64,000 bases of DNA, from the NCBI GenBank assembly GCA_019912965.1, contig JAIOHM010000175.1, forward strand, positions 62,001 through 126,000. Reading direction: 5' to 3'. Below the pieces are notes generated by a model. That model did not search any database, was not told the origin of the DNA, and worked only from the letters and a program-made list of their open reading frames with translations. Below, piece by piece: positions 42,345 through 51,701 of this stretch (within the stretch, counting starts at the first letter, position 1; each line of letters starts with the position of its first letter). This stretch comes from Anaerolineae bacterium (GTDB lineage Bacteria; Chloroflexota; Anaerolineae; Aggregatilineales; Phototrophicaceae). Both the position numbers and the translations under genes were made by a program.

Positions 42345-45068
42345 CTACGAAGTTGAAATATTTTTGGCAGCAATTTTGGCTTCAGCGGTACCAAGCTTTC
42401 GTAAATGTTGGACAACAATGTCACGTAAATCCCAACTGTTAGGGTTTTTGCCTATCATAATTTTGAGCGTGCTGACAATGCTGGAAACTTGAGTTGCATC
42501 AGCTGTTTGTAGCAGAATGAAAAACAAAATAGTAGCGGCGCTTGGTTCTAGAAGATTGTTAATACCTTCAACCAGTCGAGCGCTGTCTATAGGAATGGTA
42601 GTATAAGGTTTAATAGCTTTAACAACATCTACTACGTTAGAATTATTTTGTAATAGTTCAGCAACGGGTCTTTTACTACTATAGTTATAGCTTTGATAGC
42701 TTCGAAGTAAGCCAATAATTCGCTCTAATGAAGGGGAAAGTGCATAATTTAGCTTTTGGTTATTCCCACAATAAGCTTCTAGTAGTGTCGGAAGGGCTAT
42801 CCAACCTATCGCGCCCAGTGCCCTAGCGGCTCTACTGTATAAACGTTCATCAGGATTATATAAAAGAAGTGTTAGCCCAGGGATTGCTGCCTGACCAATT
42901 TTTATAAGTGCTTTAGTAGATGCTGCCCGAACCCATTTATTTTGATGTTGAAATGCATTTAACAAAACAGGTAAAGATGCACGACCAATACGAGCAAGGC
43001 GATCCCCAATTGCCTCACGTCTGTAATCGAGAATATTAGAATCGATCAATTCTATAAATAATCTTTCGTATTCGGGTTTACAGAATTCTTTTAATACAGG
43101 GTCAGGAGTCATTTGCAACCGTTCCAGCATGTCATACACAGGAACAAGGCGTTCGTGTGACCATAAATAGTCACTGCGTTGTCCAAGTGTATGCCATTCC
43201 TGCGCTGATAATTTGACCTGACGCAGCAGTCGTAGATCACCCTGTGTTTCGTCAATCCAGGTCGCCAGTCGAATCCAACTCCGAAGCAAGGCTTCATGGG
43301 CGACCTCAACGATGTCTTTGTCCTTCACCAAAAGGCGTGCATCCGTAAATGCATCCACAAGTCGGGTGGCGGCTTCGCTGCTGGTCAGGCGGCTGAGAGA
43401 GGCACGTTGACGGGTGGCTGTGCCGCGTTCATCCACCTCAACCAATTCACGAAAAACCCGTGCCATCATAGTTTTAGCTTCATCATCTATTGCTGCAAAG
43501 GTTTTCTCAGCCCGTTTGCCAATTGCGCCTTGTACCCCGCCTAAAGAATCATATGCTGCAAAGGTCAATTGACCGTCAGAGTCCTGATTATGGTAAAGCT
43601 CATCAAGTGCGTAAGCCATGAGCGCTAATGCCCCAGAATCAGTTCCTGTATCCTGCAAAATTTGTTCGGGAAGACCATCTTCAAAAGCCAGACCGGCTCG
43701 TTCTGCTGGGCGGGTAATCATTTCATACAGCGCAATCTGGCTGGGAACGGAAAGTGGATACGAGCCATCTTGTAACAGAGATGCCAGTGCGGGTAAATCG
43801 ACACAACGATGATAAAAGTCCGAACGCATCGTCATAACGACCCGAATCCGGGAAGATTGGGCAATTGTTGATAGCATCTCGATAAACGGCGATAGATATT
43901 GTTTGTTGACCAGCGTAAATAATTCTTCAAACTGGTCGATGAACAAGAGAAGTTCCGCCCACTCAGGTTTGCCGATAAGGGCAGATTGGGCGATCCCGCT
44001 AATGAAATCCGGGTTTGTTTCCAGTGCGGCAGCGAGATCACGGGGAACACGCTTGAGAAGTGGTGCTAACTTCACGGCTAGAGCCATAAACGGGTTATCA
44101 CTTACCTCACCGGGGGTAATACGCAGCGATATCCAATCTTTGCTGCCGTCTGTAGCGTTGGCCGCAAGCTGTACCATCAGTCCAGCCCCAACCAGTGATG
44201 ATTTGCCTGATCCGCTTGCGCCTACAACTGCAACGAAACGATTCTTGGCAACACGGCGCACCAATGCATCCGTTTCGCGCCCACGTCCAAAGAAAATAGG
44301 GGCATCATCTGGGGTGAATGCACGCAGCCCCGGAAACGGCGAACCCGCCCAGGGTGTCGAATTCTTAATTGCCGTTTCGGGTTCGGATGTTAGCGCGGTT
44401 TCGTCTTCTAAAAGGCGGCTAACCAGATTTTCGAGATGAGTTTCAAAATCACGTCGAAAATCTTCAGGCTTTTCATATTGGTTAAAGCCCTGTTCGAGTG
44501 AGCCATCCGGATTGGCGAAACCCTCGAAAAACTGTTCGACGTAGTGAAACTGTTTCCCTTTTTGTACGAAATTCTCGTCTTTCAGACTGATTATGGGTTC
44601 TTCGGTACGCCGGTAAACGATCAGGATGGGGCGTCCTGTGGTACGTGCCGAGTTCAATGCATCCAGATATTCCCATTCCGTGCCCGATAAATAACGACTG
44701 CCATCTGCTTTCATATACTGTGCTGGCAGCAGCGTGCCAATACGCGACCATAAAATCACCACCACAATGTCACATTCAGATGGGCGGCGCAGACCTTGAT
44801 TGATGGCTTCTTGCGGAGTCATATTGGCGAGCAACGGGGTGCTGGCTCCCGGCTTATCCCATGCCACCACTTCGACCGTGATTTTATCCCGAAAGAGAGG
44901 ATGGTATTGCAATTGATCGATTACAGTCAGGGCAACCTTGCGTTCCTGACTAACATCACTGGGAGATGAGAGAAATATGCGGATGTGGCGTCTTGACTCC
45001 TGCATCGGGCAACCTGAAGTGTATCTATGAGAATGAAGAGTTGACGTTACGTGGACTGGACGATGCAT
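42345..45068 (-). CDS. DUF4062-STAND NTPase with HEAT-like repeats
   Basis: 907 aa. Residues 28-150: DUF4062 (IRIFLSSPSDVSQERKVALTVID). Residues about 245-640: STAND P-loop NTPase, with Walker A GASGSGKSSLV (about 283-293) and Walker B LLLFIDQFEELF (about 372-383), then a winged-helix part. Residues about 680-880: HEAT-like helical repeats (RASLPVLLNAFQHQNKWVRAAS). STAND proteins switch by nucleotide exchange, and many are immune sensors. The start at 45068 has GGAAGG 5 nt upstream; ATG 45005 is an alternative. Confidence 0.85.
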   Translation of the reverse strand: MHRPVHVTSTLHSHRYTSGCPMQESRRHIRIFLSSPSDVSQERKVALTVIDQLQYHPLFRDKITVEVVAWDKPGASTPLLANMTPQEAINQGLRRPSECDIVVVILWSRIGTLLPAQYMKADGSRYLSGTEWEYLDALNSARTTGRPILIVYRRTEEPIISLKDENFVQKGKQFHYVEQFFEGFANPDGSLEQGFNQYEKPEDFRRDFETHLENLVSRLLEDETALTSEPETAIKNSTPWAGSPFPGLRAFTPDDAPIFFGRGRETDALVRRVAKNRFVAVVGASGSGKSSLVGAGLMVQLAANATDGSKDWISLRITPGEVSDNPFMALAVKLAPLLKRVPRDLAAALETNPDFISGIAQSALIGKPEWAELLLFIDQFEELFTLVNKQYLSPFIEMLSTIAQSSRIRVVMTMRSDFYHRCVDLPALASLLQDGSYPLSVPSQIALYEMITRPAERAGLAFEDGLPEQILQDTGTDSGALALMAYALDELYHNQDSDGQLTFAAYDSLGGVQGAIGKRAEKTFAAIDDEAKTMMARVFRELVEVDERGTATRQRASLSRLTSSEAATRLVDAFTDARLLVKDKDIVEVAHEALLRSWIRLATWIDETQGDLRLLRQVKLSAQEWHTLGQRSDYLWSHERLVPVYDMLERLQMTPDPVLKEFCKPEYERLFIELIDSNILDYRREAIGDRLARIGRASLPVLLNAFQHQNKWVRAASTKALIKIGQAAIPGLTLLLYNPDERLYSRAARALGAIGWIALPTLLEAYCGNNQKLNYALSPSLERIIGLLRSYQSYNYSSKRPVAELLQNNSNVVDVVKAIKPYTTIPIDSARLVEGINNLLEPSAATILFFILLQTADATQVSSIVSTLKIMIGKNPNSWDLRDIVVQHLRKLGTAEAKIAAKNISTS

Positions 45069-45309
45069 ACAAACCTTCCGGTTAGTACACGGTTAGTCTG
45101 CCACGCTGCACTTTTTGTGACAGGTCTCTATGGTTCAATAGAGTTCAATTCAACCTTTTTTACCTGCTCCCACCTGTTTTTCAGATGATCGCCAAAGTTA
45201 GAATCCTGACTGCCTTGGCCCACCATGCAATGGCTCTTCTTGTGCGTAACATCAGCTAAAAGTTTTGAGGACTATAACATGCATAGCTCACAAATGCCTA
45301 TCATTGATT

Positions 45310-48225
45310 TTACGCCAACTGCCGCCGTGCTAGTTCGCTGAACAGGCTGTTTTCCTCTGTCATCAAATCGGCATAAGTGCCCTCCTGTACAATGCGGCCT
45401 TTATTCATCACCACAACCCGGTCGGCGCTCATGATGGTGCTGAGGCGGTGGGCGATCACGATGCGGGTGGCATCCAGCTTATCGAGGCTCTCGCTGACGA
45501 CGGCCTGCGTTTGGTTATCGAGTGCACTGGTGGCTTCGTCAAACAGCAGAATGCGCGGCTTTCGTGCCAATGCGCGGGCGATCAATACCCGTTGGCGTTG
45601 ACCACCGGAAATTGTGCCTGCTCCAGCAGTCAGGAAAGTGAACATGCCCATCGGCATCTGACGAATATCTTCGTCCAATCCGGCTAAACGGGCGGCTTCC
45701 CATGCATCATCTATCGTCAGGCGCGATTGCCCAACGATATTGGTGAACAGATCGCCCGTAATCAACTGACTGTTCTGAAGCACTACGCCTAACTGCCGCC
45801 GCACCCCACGAATATCCAACCCATTTAGATTTTGACCGTCGTAAAAGATTGCGCCGGATTCGGGAGTCTCGAACCCCAGCAGCAAACGTAACAGGGTTGA
45901 TTTACCCGAACCGGACGGCCCTACCAGTGCCACAAATTCGCCGCGCCGCACCCGCAGCGAGACATTATCCAGCACCAGCAGCCCCTTTTCCTTGTAACGG
46001 AAGGAAACCCGGCTGACTTCGATCTCGCCTGCCAGATCGCCGGGATCAGCTTTGGCGGCGGTGACTTCCGGCACGGTCTGCAAAATCGGCTGTGCCCGTT
46101 CATACAGGGGCACGACGCGCAGTAATGCAATGAAGGCTGCGCTGAGTTGTAAACCTGCGAAGAAAAACTGTCCGAAGGCGGCATAAAAAGCGACAAATTC
46201 GCCTGTTGATAAATCCGTCCGTGAATAACCCGCTGCTGCGAACAACACCAATGCTGCCAGCACGGTATAAGCCGCATTGAAAACCGTCAGCCCATTGGCG
46301 ATGTCGCGTGCTCGAAAGCTCAGGCTGCGCTGCTGCCCGAATTCCCGCGCCCAGAATGCGAACACGCGCCCTTCAACGCCTGCAATTCGTAACTTCGTGA
46401 TGCCAGTGATGATTTGAAGCACCATGCCGGAAATGCGCCCTTGTGTATCGGTCAGCCGCCGTTGATAACGCGCCTGTCGCACACCCGCATTCACTGTGCC
46501 GATCACCGCAACCAGCAGCAGACCGGAAGCAGCCAAAGCCAGACGCCAATCAATGAAAAACAGCAGGATGAAGTTGAAGGCCGAAAATAAACCGGAGAGG
46601 ATCGAAAGCACCACCGGGCCGGATACCGCCTGCCGAATCGCGCTGATGCCCAATGCACGGCTGCTCAAATCGCCTGCTGTGTAATCGCGGAAGAAGGGCA
46701 CAGGCAGTTTCAGTAAACGATCCCACACGGCGGCCTGCACACTGGAATCAAGTTTGCTTTCAATCCGCAGGATGGCGATGCCGCGCGTGATCTGGAACAG
46801 CGCCGCCGCAACCGCACTGGCAACCAATACAGCCGCCAGCAAAAATAACAGTGATTGATCACCATTGGGGATGATGTCGTCGAAAATGCGGCCAATTGCC
46901 AGCGGGGGCAGCAGGTTTAATAAGCCGCCCGCTGCGCCTAAAATCAGCACTACGAATACATCCCGTCGCGCGCCAAACAAACCGAAACGTAAAACATCCG
47001 AAGCCCGCAGTTGATGTTCCGGGAAGGCACGGTAAAAACTGTAGGCGAATGGCGAAAGCATTGAGGCAATTTCGGCTGTGACGGTTTGCTGGGTCTGGTT
47101 AGTGGGGTCATGCAGCACATACTGGTTAGCTGATGTCGGCAGCAGGGCGACCGGACGTTTATCGGCCTCAATGTATGCCAGCAGTGGGCCATTATCCCCA
47201 CGCCACCACTCGCCGCGCAATGCTACCTGCCGCGTTCGCACCCGTGAGGCGTCGGTTATAGTTTCCAAAGTTTGTGGTTCAGGCTGACCATCCACCGGGT
47301 CGGGGCGTGGGCGGATGGTCATACCCAGTGTTCGCCCAACCAATTGGCAGGCGATCAGCAAGGGTTCTTCCACACCGTAATTAGGCACAAAAACCCTGCC
47401 GCGCTGTGTCGTTAAGATCGAAGTCAGGTAGGTGATGGCATTCTGCACATAAGAACGGTCGAATTCCGAACGTGCCTTGAGCCGTTCGCGTTCGAAAGAT
47501 AGCTCACGCTCAACATTCCAGATGACCAGATCAAGCACCATCCGGTGAAAGTTTTCCAGACAAGCCCATGCTATTGGCAGCTTGAGGAAAGTTTCGGTGT
47601 CCAATGCTTGAAATGTGGCCGCATTGACAGCTTGCAGCCAAGTGCTTTCCGAGATAGGCAAAAAGTCGTCATCGCCCATCAGCGGCAGTTCTTCCCACCC
47701 CATGAAGCGCGCAATTCCGGTCTGCACACTGATCCACGCGATGCCTTTACGCGGGCGTGCCAGCACTTTCGGCTCAACACTGGTTTCGATTCCGACTTCG
47801 AGCAGTTCAATCTTGCGGGGCTGGATCATATTGACGGCCAGCCCGGTTGACAGACCGTTTACCCAGTCTTCAATCAGTGCAGCGATTGAGGACACGGTTT
47901 CCGGTTCATGTGCCATTGCTTCCAATTGAGTTCGCTGGATGAGCAACAGTCGCGTTCCGGCTACGCCAACCGCCAGCAAACCGTATCCACGTCCGTAGTG
48001 TTTGAGCGCCATGCCCAATAGTGCCTGTCCCGCCTCGGCACGAAACAAATGCCGCCGCGCGTCGACAGGTTTTCCTTCTTGCACCTGCACAGCGAAAACA
48101 TCGACCTTGCCTTCGATGACAATCCAAACCGTATCTGGTGCATCCAGTAGGAAAGGGGTGTTACTGCCAACTGTGACCAATGCTGTTTCATCGTAACCCT
48201 GACCGAGCCAGAAGATTTGAGTCAT
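45310..48225 (-). CDS. NHLP-type ABC transporter, permease/ATPase subunit (ABC2)
   Basis: 971 aa. Residues 1-400 are soluble, starting with a cyclic-nucleotide-binding-like beta barrel. An ABC exporter TM domain covers about 425-720, then the ATPase: Walker A GPSGSGKSTLLRLLLG, signature ISGGQRQRVLIARAL, Walker B ILLFDEATSALD. The long N-terminal region without peptidase is typical of the second ABC protein in NHLP (nitrile hydratase leader peptide) secretion loci. Its ATG overlaps the ABC1 stop (ATGA). Confidence 0.88.
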   Translation of the reverse strand: MTQIFWLGQGYDETALVTVGSNTPFLLDAPDTVWIVIEGKVDVFAVQVQEGKPVDARRHLFRAEAGQALLGMALKHYGRGYGLLAVGVAGTRLLLIQRTQLEAMAHEPETVSSIAALIEDWVNGLSTGLAVNMIQPRKIELLEVGIETSVEPKVLARPRKGIAWISVQTGIARFMGWEELPLMGDDDFLPISESTWLQAVNAATFQALDTETFLKLPIAWACLENFHRMVLDLVIWNVERELSFERERLKARSEFDRSYVQNAITYLTSILTTQRGRVFVPNYGVEEPLLIACQLVGRTLGMTIRPRPDPVDGQPEPQTLETITDASRVRTRQVALRGEWWRGDNGPLLAYIEADKRPVALLPTSANQYVLHDPTNQTQQTVTAEIASMLSPFAYSFYRAFPEHQLRASDVLRFGLFGARRDVFVVLILGAAGGLLNLLPPLAIGRIFDDIIPNGDQSLLFLLAAVLVASAVAAALFQITRGIAILRIESKLDSSVQAAVWDRLLKLPVPFFRDYTAGDLSSRALGISAIRQAVSGPVVLSILSGLFSAFNFILLFFIDWRLALAASGLLLVAVIGTVNAGVRQARYQRRLTDTQGRISGMVLQIITGITKLRIAGVEGRVFAFWAREFGQQRSLSFRARDIANGLTVFNAAYTVLAALVLFAAAGYSRTDLSTGEFVAFYAAFGQFFFAGLQLSAAFIALLRVVPLYERAQPILQTVPEVTAAKADPGDLAGEIEVSRVSFRYKEKGLLVLDNVSLRVRRGEFVALVGPSGSGKSTLLRLLLGFETPESGAIFYDGQNLNGLDIRGVRRQLGVVLQNSQLITGDLFTNIVGQSRLTIDDAWEAARLAGLDEDIRQMPMGMFTFLTAGAGTISGGQRQRVLIARALARKPRILLFDEATSALDNQTQAVVSESLDKLDATRIVIAHRLSTIMSADRVVVMNKGRIVQEGTYADLMTEENSLFSELARRQLA

Positions 48226-50423
48226 TTTGTGCTGCTCTCCTGCGCTTCGATTTCGGTTACATCTGCCATCACCAGCCGCAAATACATGCCCTCCTGTGTC
48301 CGTAATTCGTCATGTGTGCCGCGCTGCACCACCTTGCCCCGGTCAAGTACGATAATTTCGTCACAGTCGCGGATGGTGCTGAGGCGGTGGGCGACGATCA
48401 AACAGGTACAGCCCCGGCGGCGCAGGTTGTCATCAATAATTTTTTCGGTCACAGTATCGAGGGCGCTGGTAGCCTCGTCCATAATCACGATGGTTGGATT
48501 GCCGACCAGTGCGCGGGCAATTTCCAGCCGTTGGCGCTGCCCGCCGCTAAAGTTGCGTCCACCTTCCTCGACAATATGCTCATAGCCATCCTGTCGTTCC
48601 AAAATATCATCGTGGATGGCGGAATCTTTGGCGGCGCGCAGGATGCTGGTTTCCGGTATGGTGGTGTCCCAGAGCGTCAGGTTATCGCGCACCGTACCCT
48701 CGAACAGAAAAATATCCTGATCAACCATCGCCAGCGAATTGGTAATCAAGGCGCGTGGAATGGTGGTGCGGGGCTGCCCATCGAACAGCACTTCGCCTTG
48801 CCAGGGTTGGTACAATCCGGCCAGAATGCGGGCGACTGTTGATTTGCCGCTGCCTGATCCACCTACAAGTGCTACTCGCTGCCCCGGCTTCAGGCTTAAG
48901 CTGAAGTTTTCGATCAGCGGTGCGGCTAAAGGACTATAACCAAAGGTGATGTTGTGGAGTTCAACACTGCCGGAAAGTTTAGCAGTCGTCGTTTCTGAAT
49001 CGGTTGTCTGCGCGGTTTGGGGATCAATTTCGTAGCGCAGCACATCATCCAAACGGTTTAAATCGCCTGTGACTTCTTGCAGTCTGCCGCCGAGGTTGAC
49101 CAACTGATTAACCGGTTCGAGGAAACTTGCCATCAAAGTCTGGAAGGCCACCAGCAAACCCAGCGTCATTTCCCCGCGCATGATCTGCCAGCCGCCCAGC
49201 CCCAGAATGGCGACTGTGCTGATGGCCGAAAGGAACGATGGGACGACCGAAAGTAACTGCGAATAACGCCCCAATTCCTGCTGGGCGTTCAATGTCTTGG
49301 CCTGATAACCTGCCCACTGCGCGAAAAAGTCTGATTCTGCGCCGCTGGCCTTGAGGGTTTCGATGGTCTGCAAACCGTTCATGGCGGTAGCGACCAGTTT
49401 GCCACGTTCCTGCAATAAGCGTTGGTTGGTATCCACCCGTTGGCGCGATACATATTGAAGTGCCGCGTAGTTCAGTAGGGCGATAGCGATACCGATTAAT
49501 GTCAATAAGGGACTGTACTGGAACATCAGGATCGCGTAGAAGATAATCAGCACGAGGTTGAGCAGGGTAGTAGCGATTTCTTCCGCCACCAACCGCGCCA
49601 CCCGATCATTGATTTCCACCCGGTAGCCGATTTCGCCGCCAAATCGCTGGGTAAAAAAACTGATCGGCAAGCGCAAAATATGCCAGAAAAATTGTGCCGA
49701 GGTGCTCAGGGCGATTTTGGTTTCCAGCCGCAGCAGATACCGCTGTTGCAGACTGGTGAGCATTCCGCGCAGCAGAGCTGTCAAGCCCATGATCAGCAGT
49801 AAACCGCCCAGCCAATTTTGCTGTCCACCGACCAGAATATCGTCAATGAAAATGCGGGCGAAAGCTGGAATAATCAGGCCGGGGATGATGAGCGCGAGGC
49901 TGGCAAGCACCACAAACGCCAGCGCCATCCGTGATCTGGACAGGCGTTTGCCCAGTGCTTCCAGCAAATTTTCGCGTTTGCCCGCTTTGATGAATTCCGG
50001 GGTTGGCTCAAATACCATCGCCACGCCCGTAAACGACTCGTCAAATTCGGTTTCGCTGACCACACGCGGGCCACGTGCCGGATCGTTCAGATAGATTTTG
50101 CCCCGCCCAAAACCTTCCACCACCAGATAATGGTTAAAGTTCCAGTGGATAATCATCGGCAGGCGGAATTCGTACAGGCCGTCCGGCTCACTCTGGTAAC
50201 CCTGCGCTGTTAATCCATAACGTCGCGCCGCCCGCAGCATATTCCCGGCCACCGAGCCATCCCGCGAAACGCCGCAGGCCACACGCAGTTCTTCCAGCGG
50301 GACGATACGTCCGTAATAACCGAGGACAATCCCTAGTGCTGCTGCTCCACATTCAACAGCTTCCATCTGGAGGACAGTGGGCGTTTTGACCCGGCGGTAA
50401 CGATGAGGTGATGATTCGGTCAT
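48222..50423 (-). CDS. NHLP-type peptidase-containing ABC transporter (ABC1)
   Basis: 733 aa. N-terminal C39 peptidase with Cys25 (VECGAAALG), His98 (NFNHYLVVEG) and Asp114 (NDPARG) all present. It is followed by an exporter TM domain and the ATPase (VGGSGSGKSTVARIL, FSGGQRQRLEIARAL, IVIMDEATSALD). It should cut double-glycine leaders and export the C-terminal peptide. Overlaps the HlyD-like gene and ABC2 by four bases each, giving one translationally coupled operon. Confidence 0.92.
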   Translation of the reverse strand: MTESSPHRYRRVKTPTVLQMEAVECGAAALGIVLGYYGRIVPLEELRVACGVSRDGSVAGNMLRAARRYGLTAQGYQSEPDGLYEFRLPMIIHWNFNHYLVVEGFGRGKIYLNDPARGPRVVSETEFDESFTGVAMVFEPTPEFIKAGKRENLLEALGKRLSRSRMALAFVVLASLALIIPGLIIPAFARIFIDDILVGGQQNWLGGLLLIMGLTALLRGMLTSLQQRYLLRLETKIALSTSAQFFWHILRLPISFFTQRFGGEIGYRVEINDRVARLVAEEIATTLLNLVLIIFYAILMFQYSPLLTLIGIAIALLNYAALQYVSRQRVDTNQRLLQERGKLVATAMNGLQTIETLKASGAESDFFAQWAGYQAKTLNAQQELGRYSQLLSVVPSFLSAISTVAILGLGGWQIMRGEMTLGLLVAFQTLMASFLEPVNQLVNLGGRLQEVTGDLNRLDDVLRYEIDPQTAQTTDSETTTAKLSGSVELHNITFGYSPLAAPLIENFSLSLKPGQRVALVGGSGSGKSTVARILAGLYQPWQGEVLFDGQPRTTIPRALITNSLAMVDQDIFLFEGTVRDNLTLWDTTIPETSILRAAKDSAIHDDILERQDGYEHIVEEGGRNFSGGQRQRLEIARALVGNPTIVIMDEATSALDTVTEKIIDDNLRRRGCTCLIVAHRLSTIRDCDEIIVLDRGKVVQRGTHDELRTQEGMYLRLVMADVTEIEAQESSTK

Positions 50424-51040
50424 GATTGGAAGTCGCGTAAAATGAGTTCAAAGGGCGATTTTTCGGCAATCGTAATAGTGGCTTCGCAGGGGGTACGGTT
50501 CTCGAACACCATATCCTGTTCCCGTCCGGATGACCATTGATAACCAACCGGATTGGTATCCGTTTTTTGTGCCCGCGAAAGATCAACCCGCACTTCGATC
50601 AACTGCCGATTTTCGGTCAGCAGGCGGTCAACTTCATCTTCATCTTCTACCACCCGTTCAATCTGGGCGCGTTCTACCGGGCGGGTCGTGGCGCGCGTCA
50701 CTGCGCCGATCATAAAGCCAGCTTGATCGGGGCTGATGCCAAAGGGCAGAATATGGACTTCATAGCCTGTCCGAATCGGACGTTCGTTCAAGACTGGCGG
50801 CACATACAGTGTGGCGGAGAGTTCCCGCGCCACCGGATCATAAAACAGCACACAGTAGGTGCTGATGGTGCGTACCGGGATTTTGCCGAGTGCGCCAATG
50901 CTTATGCCCAGCGCCATCAAAGCGATCACCGCAATTAAACTGAACCAGCCTTTGGGGGTAGTGACCTGCATTAACTGGTCAAGTTCTTCCGGTGAGGATA
51001 GTTTTTCCAGCGCGGCTTTTCGATAAAGGTTATTCGTCAT
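50420..51040 (-). CDS. Short HlyD-like NHLP secretion protein
   Basis: 206 aa from ATG 51040 (a GTG lies directly before it). The N-terminus LYRKAALEKLSSPEELDQLMQVTTPKGW and one TM helix (about 33-53) match NHLP-system membrane-fusion proteins. The central part is short: no long coiled-coil hairpin or lipoyl-type repeat is visible, and a conserved-looking C-terminal beta segment follows (DMVFENRTPCEATITI). It may be a reduced adaptor. A terminator separates it from the precursor genes. Confidence 0.8.
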   Translation of the reverse strand: MTNNLYRKAALEKLSSPEELDQLMQVTTPKGWFSLIAVIALMALGISIGALGKIPVRTISTYCVLFYDPVARELSATLYVPPVLNERPIRTGYEVHILPFGISPDQAGFMIGAVTRATTRPVERAQIERVVEDEDEVDRLLTENRQLIEVRVDLSRAQKTDTNPVGYQWSSGREQDMVFENRTPCEATITIAEKSPFELILRDFQS

Positions 51041-51100
51041 CACGGTATCCCGATTATTGATATTACCGAGTCTAACGTTCTCAGTCGATTTTGGAAAGCA

Positions 51101-51135
51101 AATAAAAAGAGTCTACCGCTGAAGGGTAGACTCTT
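51101..51135 (-). terminator. Intrinsic terminator between the precursor genes and the transporter operon
   Basis: On the minus strand AAGAGTCTACC (51135-51125) pairs perfectly with GGTAGACTCTT (51117-51107), followed by TTTTTATT. It lies 20 bp after the precursor A stop and 60 bp before the HlyD-like gene. Confidence 0.88.
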
Positions 51136-51155
51136 GCTGTATGCAATGGATGAAA

Positions 51156-51302
51156 CTAGCTGATGCCGTCCGGGTCTTCTTTCGGCTTTTGTGTGCCGCC
51201 TGCTACCTTGTCCAGATCAGCATCCGACATTGGCTTGGGACTGACTTTTTTCTTGCCACCGCCCTTTGTCTTGGGCTTGGTTTTGGAACGTGAGTAGTAC
51301 AT
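51156..51302 (-). CDS. NHLP-type precursor peptide A
   Basis: 48 aa from ATG 51302, which has AGGAGG 9 nt upstream; longer in-frame starts (51359, 51326) lack this. The basic N-terminus (many Lys) is followed by the leader motif PMSDADLDKVAGG and a 12-residue core TQKPKEDPDGIS. The LSDxELDxVAGG-like motif is the recognition and cleavage site for C39 peptidases in NHLP/Nif11-class precursors. The core has no Cys and one Thr plus a terminal Ser. Paralogue of peptide B 71 bp upstream. Confidence 0.85.
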   Translation of the reverse strand: MYYSRSKTKPKTKGGGKKKVSPKPMSDADLDKVAGGTQKPKEDPDGIS

Positions 51303-51373
51303 CGGATTTGCCTCCTGTTCAGTGGACATTAACCTGAGAACGTGGGGCGGCAATTCCACCCCGGCATAACGAT

Positions 51374-51541
51374 TTAACCGAGTCCATCCGGGTCGGGCGG
51401 GGGCGGCGGTTTGCTGCCTCCACCGGCTACATCATCCATCTCTTTGTCAGAAAGCGGCTTGGGTTTGGTGTTGGCGTCCTTCTGAGCTTCCTGTTCAGTT
51501 TTCTTCTTGTCGTCTTTATCTTTGGGAGTAAAGAACCGCAT
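51374..51541 (-). CDS. NHLP-type precursor peptide B
   Basis: 55 aa, found by reading the minus strand. ATG 51541 has AGGAGA 7 nt upstream. Lys/Asp/Glu-rich N-terminus, leader motif PLSDKEMDDVAGG, then a core GSKPPPPPDPDGLG. The leader and the final DPDG(I/L) match peptide A, and the Pro run is unique to B. No Cys. It is first in the transcript, behind a perfect TATAAT at 51582-51577. Confidence 0.85.
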   Translation of the reverse strand: MRFFTPKDKDDKKKTEQEAQKDANTKPKPLSDKEMDDVAGGGSKPPPPPDPDGLG

Positions 51542-51576
51542 GAAACATATCTCCTGAATTCCCAGCCTATAATGCC

Positions 51577-51582
51577 ATTATA
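51577..51582 (-). promoter_or_regulatory. -10 element for the precursor genes
   Basis: On the minus strand TATAAT stands 36 bp upstream of the peptide B start. No good -35 is seen; GCACAT lies at 17-bp spacing. Confidence 0.45.
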
Positions 51583-51661
51583 TAGGTAAATTAAAATACA
51601 TGTGCCAGTCTGCGCCCTAAATCAGCAAATTTCGGCTAAATTTCATAAAATTTATTACGGG

Positions 51662-51697
51662 TTATGAGGGGCAGATTTACTCGCCTGCCCCTCATAA
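51662..51697 (-). terminator. Hairpin after the TIR-WD40 gene
   Basis: TTATGAGGGGCAG (51662-51674) pairs perfectly with CTGCCCCTCATAA (51685-51697). It starts 5 bp after the gene's stop and ends transcription before the precursor promoter; the U-tract is weak. Confidence 0.65.
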
Positions 51698-51701
51698 AAG
51701 A

